DNA from: Pseudoalteromonas sp. 0303
Lineage (GTDB): Bacteria > Pseudomonadota > Gammaproteobacteria > Enterobacterales > Alteromonadaceae
NCBI RefSeq assembly: GCF_013349995.1
Contig: NZ_JABVXF010000006.1
Coordinates: 73,042-137,041 of the forward strand
DNA length: 64,000 nt
Direction of reading: 5' to 3'
This document shows positions 1 through 10,400 of this stretch, piece after piece. Below the pieces are notes generated by a model that was not told the DNA's origin, did not search any database, and saw only the letters and a list, made by a program, of their open reading frames with translations. Position 1 is the first letter of the stretch. Each line of letters starts with the position of its first letter. Made by a program: the position numbers and the translations under genes.

Positions 1-750
1 TATGGTATTGATTTACTTTACCATTTTTCAGGCGGCCCATTTTATGGTCTTATTGGTGTTAAAGAAATTGATGTTTACACAAAAGACACATATGGAAATA
101 TAGGTTTAGGTTATCAGCACTTTTTAACAGATGGTTTATCTTTTAACGTCGAAGCCTCTTATTATAGTGGTTTTGATCACAGTGAATCGGACTTCAACAG
201 TAAATTTGGTGTCAGTTACTTATTTGGACAAAGTTCATCTTCAAAGCCAGTTGAGCCAGCTCCTGTCATAGCTGAACCAACTGACAGTGATAATGATGGT
301 GTAATGGATGCAGATGATCAGTGTGCTAACACACCGATGACAGATGCCGTTGATAGCAAAGGTTGTACTCTTTATGAAGAAAAAGAGGCAACAATCACTT
401 TACTTGTCACTTTCCCGCATGATGTTGCAGAAGTACCAAATGAATACTTCAGCGACATTGCTGATGTTGCAGCATTTATGAAAGAAAACGAAGGCACATC
501 AGTTGTACTTGAGGGCCATGCATCAGCAGTAGGTGATGCAGACTACAATATGAAGCTTTCTGAAAAGCGTGCTAAAGATGTTGCTGCAGAGCTAGTTAAA
601 GATGGTATTTCCTCAGATAGAATTTCTACTGTTGGCTACGGTGAAGAGCGTTTGAAAAACGAAGCGTATACACTTGAAGCGCACGCACAAAACCGTCGCG
701 TGGAAGCTCAAATCACGAGTGTTGAGAAAGTTAAAGTACTTCGCAAATAA
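1..750 (+). CDS. OmpA-family outer membrane protein (5' end outside window)
   Basis: The reading frame is open from the first base, so the gene starts upstream of the window. The visible part holds the end of an N-terminal outer-membrane beta-barrel, a short proline-rich linker, a calcium-binding thrombospondin type 3-like motif (DSDNDG, DADDQC) and a C-terminal OmpA-like domain. OmpA proteins anchor the outer membrane to peptidoglycan. The usual GHTD motif is GHAS here, so the aspartate that normally contacts diaminopimelate is missing, while the LSEKRA arginine is kept. A paralogue follows at 1200-2249; the first 237 bases are almost identical to that copy, whereas the C-terminal halves have diverged. 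A hairpin terminator follows. The family call is secure; the ligand-binding capacity of the OmpA domain is doubtful. Confidence 0.85.
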   Translation, partial: YGIDLLYHFSGGPFYGLIGVKEIDVYTKDTYGNIGLGYQHFLTDGLSFNVEASYYSGFDHSESDFNSKFGVSYLFGQSSSSKPVEPAPVIAEPTDSDNDGVMDADDQCANTPMTDAVDSKGCTLYEEKEATITLLVTFPHDVAEVPNEYFSDIADVAAFMKENEGTSVVLEGHASAVGDADYNMKLSEKRAKDVAAELVKDGISSDRISTVGYGEERLKNEAYTLEAHAQNRRVEAQITSVEKVKVLRK

Positions 751-799
751 ATTATATACTTAAGGTAAATATTCTTTAATTACTCAATAACATATGATG

Positions 800-833
800 A
801 GGCCGGACTAATTTTATTAGCCCGGCCTTTTTT
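800..833 (+). terminator. Rho-independent terminator after the first OmpA-family gene
   Basis: AGGCCGGACTAA pairs with TTAGCCCGGCCT with one mismatch around a short AT loop, followed by a run of T. It lies 50 bases after the stop codon at 750. Confidence 0.8.
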
Positions 834-1199
834 GAATAAAAATCAATATTTATTTTTTAAAGAAACACGTTAACCTTAGTTTGTACCAATTTAAGATGTA
901 ATAAGCATCATGTTTTGATATGAATCACTTAATCAAAGATCAAAATATTGTAGTATGGTATATAATTACCTTGTTGAATTATCATTAGGTAATATAATTA
1001 TTTTTAATGATGTGTAATTTGCACCAGTCCGACATGGATTATTAAGGTGCTTTATGTCGCTGTATTTAGTTGATGCTATGGAATTATAAAAATTTATTAG
1101 TTGTTTGAGTTTATTAAGTTTGGATTAATTACTCATCATCTATCTTGACTGAGTGTAGGCTACACAGCCTTTAGTTACTAAAATGGAAGGGAATGAAAC
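834..1199. other. AT-rich intergenic region upstream of the second OmpA-family gene
   Basis: No supported gene is seen in this 366-base, strongly AT-rich stretch. It must carry the promoter for the gene at 1200, whose ribosome-binding site is GGAAGGGA just before the start. I found no clear operator palindrome. Confidence 0.5.
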
Positions 1200-2249
1200 A
1201 TGAAATTAAAATCACTAACTATAGCTTTAGCGCTTGCTGCAACAAGTGCTTCAGGTATCGCAGCTGAAAAACAAGGTTTTTATATCGGTGTCTTTGGTGA
1301 CTACTACGATGCTTCTTGGATTGCAACAGACTATTCAAAGTATGCACGTACAGGTTATGCCACAGGTATGGGAGCCGAGTTAGGTTATCGATTTAGCGAT
1401 AATTGGGGAGCTCGCTTGGAGTATGCTGACGAAAATGTTGATATTGAATCGCTGGTAACAGGCGATAAATATGACCATGATATGGAAAGATATGGTATTG
1501 ATTTACTTTACCATTTTTCAGGCGGCCCATTTTATGGTCTTATTGGTGTTAAAGAAATTGATGTTTACACAAAAGACACATATGGAAATATAGGTTTAGG
1601 TTATCAGCACTTTTTAACAGATGGTTTATCTTTTAACGTCGAAGCCTCTTATTATGGTGGTTTCGATCACAGTGAATCGGACTTCAACAGTAAATTTGGT
1701 GTAAGTTACTTATTTGGACAAAGTTCAGTTTCAGAACCTGTAGAGCCTGCTCCAACAGTTGTTCCTGTCCCAGTTGAGCCAGTAGACAGCGATGGTGACA
1801 ACATCCCTGATGCTGATGATCAATGTGCAAATACACCAATGACTGATGCTGTTGATGGCACAGGTTGTACGCTTTATGAAGATCGTGAAGTTACTAAGAG
1901 CCTACTAATTACGTTCCCTAACAATACATCTAAAGTATCTCAACAATACCTAGATGATATTGATGCTGCTGCTGCATTCTTAAAAGAGCACCCAGGTACA
2001 GACGTAGTACTTGAGGGCCACTCTTCATCAGTTGGTAAAGCTGACTACAACAAGTGGTTATCTAAGAAACGTGCTGATGCGGTTGCTAAGAAACTAATCG
2101 AAGATGGCATTGACCCAATGCGTCTTACTACTGTTGGTTTAGGTGAAGAGCGCCTTAAAAACCCAGCAAATACGCCAGAAGCTCACGCTGAAAACCGTCG
2201 TGTTGAAGCGAAAGTAACTGTAATTGAGCGTGTAAAAGTAGAGCGTTAA
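1200..2249 (+). CDS. OmpA-family outer membrane protein, paralogue of the preceding gene
   Basis: The 349-residue protein has a signal peptide (residues 1-22, cleavage after GIAA), an aromatic-rich outer-membrane beta-barrel (about 23-175), a PVEPAP-type linker (about 180-194), a type 3 calcium-binding motif DSDGDN with DADDQC, and a C-terminal OmpA-like domain (about 220-349). As in its upstream neighbour, the peptidoglycan-binding GHTD motif is altered (GHSS), so classical diaminopimelate binding is uncertain. The start is set by GGAAGGGA upstream. The barrel-coding DNA at 1491-1727 matches bases 1-237 with only three differences, while the C-terminal domains share roughly 60 percent of residues; this points to gene conversion between tandem copies. 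A terminator follows at 2272. Confidence 0.88.
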   Translation: MKLKSLTIALALAATSASGIAAEKQGFYIGVFGDYYDASWIATDYSKYARTGYATGMGAELGYRFSDNWGARLEYADENVDIESLVTGDKYDHDMERYGIDLLYHFSGGPFYGLIGVKEIDVYTKDTYGNIGLGYQHFLTDGLSFNVEASYYGGFDHSESDFNSKFGVSYLFGQSSVSEPVEPAPTVVPVPVEPVDSDGDNIPDADDQCANTPMTDAVDGTGCTLYEDREVTKSLLITFPNNTSKVSQQYLDDIDAAAAFLKEHPGTDVVLEGHSSSVGKADYNKWLSKKRADAVAKKLIEDGIDPMRLTTVGLGEERLKNPANTPEAHAENRRVEAKVTVIERVKVER

Positions 2250-2271
2250 TCTAACCCTTTACGCAAATTTG

Positions 2272-2298
2272 AAAACCCAGCCTAGTGCTGGGTTTTTT
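2272..2298 (+). terminator. Rho-independent terminator
   Basis: AAAACCCAGC and GCTGGGTTTT form a perfect 10-bp stem with a five-base loop followed by T residues, just after the second OmpA-family gene. Confidence 0.88.
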
Positions 2299-2544
2299 CA
2301 TTTCTAAGACCTATAAAGTAAGTAGATAGGAATGATTCTTAATAAATATTCATTTGAATAGCGTTTTTTTCTAGTACTATTCATGTTATTTATAGTGAAT
2401 ATTAAACTCCTTACTTACAGCATGGATTTTCATCTATACTTAAAAGCTTTATAATTAACCGTCAGAATACTATAAGTACTGGGTCTTAATTGGTATTTAG
2501 CTTAATACTACCGAGTACTTTCACGTCACCAAGAGGGCAATATT

Positions 2545-5142
2545 GTGCTACAAGAATATCGTAAACACGTAGAAGAACGTGCCGCGTTAGGTATCGTACC
2601 AGCGCCATTAGATGCTCAGCAAACGGCTGATCTTATTGAATTAATCAAAAATCCACCGGCAGGCGAAGAAGAGTTTATCGTTGATCTTCTAGTTAACCGC
2701 GTACCACCGGGTGTTGATGATGCTGCTTACATCAAAGCAGGTTTCTTAGCTGCAGTTGCGAAAGGTGAAGCGAGCTCTCCACTTGTATCAAAAGAAAAAG
2801 CAGCTGAGCTACTTGGTACTATGCTAGGTGGTTACAACATCGCACCTATGATTGATCTTCTAGATGACGAAGCGTTAGCGCCGATCGTTGTTAAAGGTTT
2901 ATCAAACACATTATTAATGTTCGATGCTTTCTACGATGTAGAAGAAAAAGCGAAAGCAGGTAACGAATTTGCTAAGCAAGTAATCGAATCTTGGGCAAAT
3001 GCAGAATGGTTTGTAAACAAGCCTGCAGTTGCTGAAAAAATCTCAGTTACCGTATTCAAAGTAACTGGCGAAACAAATACTGATGACCTTTCACCTGCAC
3101 CAGATGCATGGTCTCGCCCTGATATTCCACTACACGCTTTAGCAATGCTGAAGAACGAACGTGATGGTATCAATCCTGAAAAACCAGGTGAAGTTGGTCC
3201 AATCACACAACTAGAAGAGCTTAAAACGAAAGGTTTACCTCTTGCATACGTTGGTGATGTAGTTGGTACGGGTTCTTCTCGTAAATCTGCAACTAACTCT
3301 GTACTTTGGTTCATGGGTGATGATATTCCTCACGTACCAAACAAACGCGTTGGTGGTGTATGTTTAGGCGGTAAAATCGCACCTATCTTTTTCAACACAA
3401 TGGAAGATTCTGGTGCATTACCAATCGAACTACCTGTTGATGAGCTAAACATGGGTGACCAAATCGATATCTTCCCATACGAAGGTGTTGTTAAGCGTCA
3501 CGGTACTGATGAAGTAATCTCTACTTTCTCTCTTAAATCAGACGTAATTCTTGATGAAGTGCGTGCTGGTGGTCGTATTCCACTAATCATCGGTCGTGGT
3601 TTAACTGATAAAGCGCGTGCATCACTAGGTATGGAAGCTGAAGATATCTTCCGCAAGCCTGCTCTTGTAACTGATTCTGGTAAAGGCTTCACATTAGCTC
3701 AGAAGATGGTTGGTAAAGCATGTAACATGCCTGGCGTACGTCCTGGTCAATATTGTGAGCCGAAAATGACAACTGTTGGTTCGCAAGATACAACAGGTCC
3801 TATGACGCGTGACGAACTTAAAGATCTAGCATGTTTAGGTTTCTCTGCAGATCTAACTATGCAATCTTTCTGTCATACATCTGCTTATCCTAAGCCAATC
3901 GACGTAAACACTCACCACACACTTCCTGATTTCATCATGAATCGTGGCGGTGTATCACTACGTCCAGGTGACGGTGTAATCCACTCATGGTTAAACCGTA
4001 TGTTATTACCAGATACAGTAGGTACTGGTGGTGACTCGCATACTCGTTTCCCTCTAGGTATTTCATTCCCTGCGGGTTCAGGTGCGGTAGCATTCGCAGC
4101 AGCAACTGGTGTAATGCCTCTTGATATGCCTGAGTCAATTTTAGTACGTTTCAAAGGTGAAATGCAGCCAGGTATCACACTACGTGACCTAGTTCATGCG
4201 ATCCCTTACTACGGTATTAAAGAAGGCCTTCTAACAGTTGAGAAGAAAGGTAAAATCAACGAATTCTCTGGTCGCGTACTAGAAATCGAAGGTGTTGAGC
4301 ACCTAACAGTTGAGCAAGCTTTCGAACTTTCTGATGCATCAGCTGAGCGTTCAGCGGCAGGTTGTACAGTTAAACTTTCGAAAGAGTCTATTGCTGAATA
4401 CCTTGAGTCAAACATCGTAATGCTTAAGTGGATGATCTCTGAAGGTTACGGTGATGTACGTACGATTGAGCGTCGTATCAATGCAATGCAAGAGTGGTTA
4501 GCTAACCCTGAACTTATGGAAGCTGACGCTGATGCAGAGTACAAGCATGTAATCGAAATCGATCTTGCAGACATCAAAGAGCCAATCCTTTGTGCTCCTA
4601 ATGACCCAGATGATGCACGTCTTCTTTCTGACGTAACAGGCGAGAAAATCGATGAAGTATTCATCGGTTCTTGTATGACTAACATCGGTCACTTCCGTGC
4701 TGCAGGTAAACTACTAGATGGTTTTAGTGGTCGTATCCCAACTCAACTTTGGGTTGCACCACCAACGAAGATGGATAAAGACCAGCTTACTGATGAAGGT
4801 TACTACGGTATCTTTGGTCGCGTAGGTGCACGTATCGAAACTCCAGGGTGTTCACTATGTATGGGTAACCAAGCACGTGTTGCTGATAAAGCAACTGTTG
4901 TTTCTACCTCTACGCGTAACTTCCCTAACCGTCTAGGTACTGGCGCTAACGTATTCTTAGCATCAGCAGAGCTTGCAGCAGTAGCGGCAATCTTAGGTAA
5001 ATTACCTACACCTGCTGAGTACCAAGAGTATTCAGATAAGATCAATGCAACTGCAGCTGATACTTATCGTTACCTGAACTTCCACCGTATGCCTCAATAC
5101 ACTAAAAAGGCAGACCAAGTAATCGTTCAGCAAGCTGTTTAA
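2545..5142 (+). CDS. acnB: Aconitate hydratase B / 2-methylisocitrate dehydratase
   Basis: Interconverts citrate and isocitrate in the TCA cycle in the cytoplasm; AcnB also acts on 2-methylisocitrate in related bacteria. The 865-residue length equals that of Escherichia coli AcnB, and the N-terminus [14 protein letters not shown] is typical. An N-terminal HEAT-like domain is followed by the swivel domain and the aconitase catalytic core. The three Fe-S cluster cysteines are at 710 (GSCMTN), 769 and 772 (GCSLCMG), the positions expected for AcnB. Translation starts at GTG 2545, preceded by AAGAGGG; no ATG nearby fits the family N-terminus. The gene is monocistronic with its own terminator. Confidence 0.98.
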   Translation: MLQEYRKHVEERAALGIVPAPLDAQQTADLIELIKNPPAGEEEFIVDLLVNRVPPGVDDAAYIKAGFLAAVAKGEASSPLVSKEKAAELLGTMLGGYNIAPMIDLLDDEALAPIVVKGLSNTLLMFDAFYDVEEKAKAGNEFAKQVIESWANAEWFVNKPAVAEKISVTVFKVTGETNTDDLSPAPDAWSRPDIPLHALAMLKNERDGINPEKPGEVGPITQLEELKTKGLPLAYVGDVVGTGSSRKSATNSVLWFMGDDIPHVPNKRVGGVCLGGKIAPIFFNTMEDSGALPIELPVDELNMGDQIDIFPYEGVVKRHGTDEVISTFSLKSDVILDEVRAGGRIPLIIGRGLTDKARASLGMEAEDIFRKPALVTDSGKGFTLAQKMVGKACNMPGVRPGQYCEPKMTTVGSQDTTGPMTRDELKDLACLGFSADLTMQSFCHTSAYPKPIDVNTHHTLPDFIMNRGGVSLRPGDGVIHSWLNRMLLPDTVGTGGDSHTRFPLGISFPAGSGAVAFAAATGVMPLDMPESILVRFKGEMQPGITLRDLVHAIPYYGIKEGLLTVEKKGKINEFSGRVLEIEGVEHLTVEQAFELSDASAERSAAGCTVKLSKESIAEYLESNIVMLKWMISEGYGDVRTIERRINAMQEWLANPELMEADADAEYKHVIEIDLADIKEPILCAPNDPDDARLLSDVTGEKIDEVFIGSCMTNIGHFRAAGKLLDGFSGRIPTQLWVAPPTKMDKDQLTDEGYYGIFGRVGARIETPGCSLCMGNQARVADKATVVSTSTRNFPNRLGTGANVFLASAELAAVAAILGKLPTPAEYQEYSDKINATAADTYRYLNFHRMPQYTKKADQVIVQQAV

Positions 5143-5168
5143 TTAGTAATAATTAAATTTACTAGTAT

Positions 5169-5196
5169 AAAAGCCCGCACCTAGCGGGCTTTTTTA
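5169..5196 (+). terminator. Rho-independent terminator of acnB
   Basis: AAGCCCGC (5171-5178) pairs with GCGGGCTT (5184-5191), followed by T residues. Confidence 0.9.
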
Positions 5197-5253
5197 TTAA
5201 GTTTTTGTTCAGTTTGGTTTGTAAAATTAATACATTTGTCTACACTGATTATT

Positions 5254-5342
5254 GTTAAAAGTTAAAAGTTAAAAGTTAAAAGTTAAAAGTTAAAAGTTAA
5301 AAGTTAAAAGTTAAAAGTTAAAAGTTAAAAGTTAAAAGTTAA
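5254..5342. repeat. Heptamer tandem repeat (GTTAAAA, 12 perfect copies plus a partial)
   Basis: Twelve uninterrupted copies of GTTAAAA run from 5254 to 5337, and a partial copy continues to 5342. The array lies between the acnB terminator and the gene at 5432, ending about 90 bases before that start codon. A perfect short-unit array can gain or lose copies by slipped-strand mispairing, and here it would alter promoter-region spacing rather than a reading frame. Confidence 0.97.
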
Positions 5343-5431
5343 CAGTTGTAACTTTGTGTTTAATGTTGTAACCAAGGAGGGCGGACATTATTTCTTGGCT
5401 GCATAGATTTTGCAAATCAAGGAATTGAACA

Positions 5432-6373
5432 ATGAAAGCACTTCTTCTTTTACTCCCCCTTAGTGGTTCGGCTCTTGCTGTTAACCCCTCTTTTAGTGAA
5501 GTCCGACTCGGTTTTGAAACGATTAGCTATAGTGAGACTCTCAATGATGTAGCAGGGTTTGGCAAGTTGAGTCAGTCAATTGATGTGACCAATCCCGCAA
5601 TACGACAAATTTCATACACAGGGATTGATGATAATTGGGGATTCTATATTGAAAGTGCTGCAACAATTTCTACCGAAATTGAAACTGAAACTTGGTATTT
5701 GGCAGAGTTTGGCGATATTCAAGAAAATGCATTTAAAACAAAAGCGAATGAGATCGGTTTTAAAGGTGCTTATAATTTTTCAAAAGCCATACAGTTTACT
5801 TTAGGCACTAAGTTTTTTACTTCTAGTTTTACACGCTCAAATTTTGCTTTTGTGCAACCAGGTGCAGCGGCATTTGATGAGGCACTGCTTGCTATCTCAG
5901 ATGATCCAGATAACCCCGCTCGTTTTACCTTACCGGGTATGAATAACGCGAACAATGTGGGCGACCAACAAGATTATAACTCCCAGCTACGCCCCGTGGT
6001 CTCTGTGTCAGAAGATCAAATAGGTATCTTGCTTACTTTAGGTGCCCGTTACGATAGTCGTTTAAAAGACAGTTTTAATAAGTACAGCTGGTATGCAGAA
6101 GCTGAATTGAGTACACCCATGTACTCTGAAATTCAAAATACTCAATTTGAAACAACTACATTAACCGACAGTTGTAATGGCTGGGGTGTGTTAGGACGAG
6201 TCGGGCTACGTTATCAAATAATGTCACATATTGCGTTAATGGGCGGTATTGATGCGCAATACAAATCTCGCGATATAGTGACTAAGAATCTTGAAAATGG
6301 TCAACGTTTGCGCGTACCTGAAGTCGAATATAGTAATGTGTCTTTTGCAGTTGGTTTGCAGTGGAGCTATTAA
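5432..6373 (+). CDS. Predicted outer membrane beta-barrel protein, function unknown
   Basis: I do not recognise a named family. The 313-residue protein has a signal peptide (about 1-16, cleavage after ALA), alternating polar/aromatic strands throughout, and ends in QWSY, an aromatic C-terminus as expected of Bam-assembled barrels. A polar insert around residues 150-175 resembles an extracellular or periplasmic loop. The start is supported by AAGGAA upstream of ATG 5432. Its stop codon overlaps the start of the following lipoprotein gene (TAATG), which implies translational coupling and a joint function in the envelope. The heptamer array upstream may tune its expression. Confidence 0.72.
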   Translation: MKALLLLLPLSGSALAVNPSFSEVRLGFETISYSETLNDVAGFGKLSQSIDVTNPAIRQISYTGIDDNWGFYIESAATISTEIETETWYLAEFGDIQENAFKTKANEIGFKGAYNFSKAIQFTLGTKFFTSSFTRSNFAFVQPGAAAFDEALLAISDDPDNPARFTLPGMNNANNVGDQQDYNSQLRPVVSVSEDQIGILLTLGARYDSRLKDSFNKYSWYAEAELSTPMYSEIQNTQFETTTLTDSCNGWGVLGRVGLRYQIMSHIALMGGIDAQYKSRDIVTKNLENGQRLRVPEVEYSNVSFAVGLQWSY

Positions 6374-7377
6374 TGAACAAGTTCGCCATAATTAGCTCAT
6401 TACTTTTATTCTCTTTATCAGGGTGTAAAACCATTGATTCTGTTCAGCAAGATTTAGGTTCTCTTGCGAGTAGTATTACAGGAGAAGAACAGGCGACCCC
6501 CGAACAAATACAGGCAGCCTATGAAAAAGCCCAAAGTGTTTTCCAAGAAGCACTTACAGCTTATAACCAAATAGATACGGAGAACTTAGCGCAATTTGAT
6601 GAGGAGCGTGTAGCTAAGGCTCGTAAAGTTTGGGCGGTGCTTGAGCCTGAGTTTAATGAACTGCGTTTAGCTCCTGAACATGCTTTAAAAAGTGCGTCAC
6701 TGTTCTCATCTGATACGGTTGCAGATGAAGTCATGTCTCAAAGTCAGGAGGTCATTTCCTTGGTTACTGAAGCGCAGCTTGCCAAGCAAAGGATCACATC
6801 GGTTTTACAGCCAATTAGAGATGAGTTTGCCATTTTAGATCAATTGGATGCTGAAACATCTTATGAAAAGCGTTATCGAGAGCTCGATAAGCAACATCAA
6901 CAATTAAAGGAAATGCTCATTGACGGGCAAGAGCAGCAAGTTGCTGAGTATGTACCTAAGCTATTAGAGCAACTCATTGATTTAGAAAAAGACGCCGTTG
7001 TACAGTTTTATTTCTCTCAGTATATCGAAAAAATTTATGGGTTAGCTAACTCAAAAAAAGTCGATATATTTCCGACAGTTTATCAGGACGTTCGAAAACA
7101 ATTAGAGCAAGGAGAAACATTTAGTAAAGCTAACTATCGTAAGTACGAGCAAGTTAAACAAAAAGCTGCTTTATTGTCATTACAAATCGATCGTATTAAT
7201 AGCCTTTATGCTGAGTACTTAGCCCAAAAATTGGCTATTGATAAAGACACTGTTGAAGCGCACATGCTGAGTCTAGAAAGTGAAATTTATGCACTGACCA
7301 TGGCTGCTGGTTTGGGTGATCTGAGAGGCCTCTCTTTTCAGGAGCAGCTTCAGCAAGTAAGAAAAGCAATTAATTGA
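6373..7377 (+). CDS. Predicted helical lipoprotein, function unknown
   Basis: The chosen start is ATG 6373, inside the stop of the preceding gene, because it gives a clean lipoprotein signal (MNKFAIISSLLLF, lipobox LSGC, cysteine at 16); an upstream GTG at 6361 would add four residues before it. The mature part is rich in Glu, Gln, Lys and Ala with long heptad-like segments, suggesting an extended alpha-helical or coiled-coil periplasmic protein of about 320 residues. No catalytic motif is visible. It pairs with the upstream outer-membrane protein in a two-gene operon closed by a terminator; a periplasmic partner or chaperone role for that barrel is an inference only. Confidence 0.72.
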   Translation: MNKFAIISSLLLFSLSGCKTIDSVQQDLGSLASSITGEEQATPEQIQAAYEKAQSVFQEALTAYNQIDTENLAQFDEERVAKARKVWAVLEPEFNELRLAPEHALKSASLFSSDTVADEVMSQSQEVISLVTEAQLAKQRITSVLQPIRDEFAILDQLDAETSYEKRYRELDKQHQQLKEMLIDGQEQQVAEYVPKLLEQLIDLEKDAVVQFYFSQYIEKIYGLANSKKVDIFPTVYQDVRKQLEQGETFSKANYRKYEQVKQKAALLSLQIDRINSLYAEYLAQKLAIDKDTVEAHMLSLESEIYALTMAAGLGDLRGLSFQEQLQQVRKAIN

Positions 7378-7385
7378 GTAAACCA

Positions 7386-7412
7386 AGAGCCACAGTTCGC
7401 TGTGGCTTTTTA
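7386..7412 (+). terminator. Rho-independent terminator with TTCG tetraloop
   Basis: AGCCACAG (7388-7395), loop TTCG, CTGTGGCT (7400-7407), then T residues. It ends the barrel/lipoprotein operon. Confidence 0.9.
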
Positions 7413-7485
7413 TCAACGTTAAGGGATTTAGCGTTTAAATAGCTAAGAGTTTCCCTGCTATAAGTGAATATAATGGAGTAAAGAT

Positions 7486-10400
7486 ATGTTAATTCAAAAG
7501 CGGCTGTTAGCCGCGGTTTTTGGTACCTTATTTTTAGTTGGGTGTGGGGGAGGTAGTGACTCTGAAACTAAACTTGATCCTGTTGACCCCGTTAATCAAA
7601 GTCCAACAGTTACTATTAGTGCCGAATCAGAAGGTGCAGAGCAGGCTTCTTTTAAATTAAGTGCCGCTGCCACAGATAGTGACGGTAGCATTGCCTCTTA
7701 CAGTTGGACATCTGATGCTAGTTTTGACTTTGTACAAAGTGATGGATTAACGAGTGCTGAAGCTACTTTTCAAACACCCGATATAGACGCTGATACAACG
7801 GTTAATTTCACTGTCACTGTAACCGATAACGATGGAGCAACAACTTCAGCAAAGCATAGCGTTATATTTAAACGAAATGTTTCAACAGTGACAATTACCG
7901 GGATAGTAACGGATCAGCCAATTGCTAATGCAGAGTTAGAGATTAATGTTGGTAGTGACGTCTTTTCGGTCAATGCAGATCAAACCGGTCGCTATACGAT
8001 TGAGCTTGTTGTGGACGAATCTGCAAGTGATAAGCTTGTGCTGGTTAAAGCAAAAGGTCTTGATAGCACCAACCCTGGGGTTGTTTTTGTTTCACAGCTA
8101 AGCTCAATTCAAGCGTTATTGGAACAGGCTGGTGAGGATAATACGCTTGATAGTGAAGACAACTTTGGCGTCAACATCACGAATGTAACGACCGCAGAAT
8201 ATGCGCTTTTAACACGTAATAATGAAGAACCTCAATCAGTCGAAGAGCTAAACGCAGCACTGCTAAATGTTGATGCTGACGAAAAGATCTTATTGGCAAC
8301 TCTCATCAAAATCATCGTGGATAATGCAGATTATGTTCTCCCTGAAGGCGTCGAAAGCACACTCGATCTTGTCAGTGACGGAGATATCGCTAAGAATTTT
8401 GAAGATGAAGTAAATGAGAAAGATCCAGATCTCATTGAAGAGACGAAAGAAGAAATTAAAAAAGATGAAAACTTAGTTTCTGATAGCGATGAGCCTATTG
8501 TTGGTGATTTTATAGTTAACTCACCTCGTTATTATAACAATGATGCATATCACCTCTTTATGGCAAGTGACGGTACGGGTGAACTTAATGCAAATACAAG
8601 CTCAACACTGACAATGAGTAAAGAGTCTGGGGTTTATACCTTAGCGCTGGCAAATAGTGTAGTGACTTACACCGATGAATATAACGATGGTAATGAATCT
8701 TATATTGAGCAAACAAAATTAACAGATATTAGTTTTCAAGTTTTAGCAGAGAATGAGGTTTTCAGAACGATTGAAGTGACTCAAACCACACAACGAACAT
8801 TGGACTACCAAAATGGTAGTGAACCCGTTGTGGAACCTTCAGTTACTCGAACCTATACAACAAACCTGATTGATAAGGCTAAAACAATAGCACTAAATAC
8901 TACTGAGTTAACCGAAAACACATGGGTTTTAGACTTAAGAGACAATGATTACGATTCTGCGTCATCTGATGATGAACCTGAAACTTTGCGCTTTTATGCC
9001 GATGGTACAGGGGATGTAACGGGTGAGAGTAGTGAGGTATTTAGTTGGGAGCTCGATGATACTAAGTTATCTATTAGTTATGATGAAAACGGTGAAACTG
9101 GGTTAATTGCGTTTTGGTTTACAAAAGCTCTCTCTGCGGGCTACCAAGTTGTTGCATTAGACACTAGTTTTGATGAGCCAAGTAATACATTAACAGGTTT
9201 AATGGTTAAAAAAGCGAATGTGACAACAACCGATGAGGATATTATTGGTCGTTGGCATGGTTTTGTTGGTACTTCTCAATCTTATGATTTGAATATTTAC
9301 CCTGATGGTAGTGTCGCTATTGGTTTAGATTATTCAGGTTTCCAAGGTCATATTGAAGATGGCAATTTCTCTAGAAAACGCTTTTATTCAGAAACATATG
9401 GTCTTGTATCAAGCTGTGATGGCTTTGCTGATGACTGTTACCTTGAAAGTGAAATGCAACATGAATTCATTAATATTGTTGGTAGCACCTATTACATAAT
9501 TAGGACGCTAACTTATTACACTATGGGTGGTGAGGCATATGATGAAGTTAAATCGGTATTCATTTATGAATATAGTAAAGACTTTTCATACTCTGCCTTT
9601 ACTGAAGAGCTATTAGATGGTTCTATTTCTCTTTACAAAGATGATAGTTCAACAGATGCTATTTACAGTCAATATAATGATTTAGGTGAAGTAAAGTATG
9701 TTGTCCGCTTTGATGGTGTTGAGCATATGGCAACGTTCAATGATGGCGTATTAAGCTACCAAGTTGATGGTAATACGTGGTTTGTTGAACTGGTTTCTGC
9801 AGATGAAAATGCTATTACTATTTGCCGATATCAGCAAGGAAGCAGTTGTTCAACTGATACGCAAATTAGTTACTTACCTAAGCGCCCTAAAATTACGTTA
9901 ACAGTAAACCCATCTCAGAATGGTAGCCTCTCACCTAGTAGCCAAACTTCGTATTGGTACCAATATGCGTCTTTCGTAATTAGCCCTGATGAAGGGTATG
10001 TTGTTGATGAAATTACAGGATGCGAAGGATATATCGAAGGAGATTATTACCTTGTCTATACCACAGGTGCGGATTGCGATATTACCGCAACGTTTAAACC
10101 TGCATTATTAGCCGCTGGCGAATATATTATAAATAACAGTGATTTATATAATGCACCAGCTTATGAGCTTTTATTAAATGAAGATCAAAGTGGTTCTTTC
10201 ACTTATGATAGAAAGGATGCCATTACTTGGTCTGAAGTTAATAATAGTATAGAGATAATACCAGTAAACAGTATTGTTATTGATGAATATATTGCTTTTC
10301 CATTTGTTGGTGAGCAGCAAGTTGAAACTCATTACCGTACAGAAATAAGTAGTGTTAGTCTAACGGCTTATCCTGAAAAGGGGACTAACTGGTACTGGTC

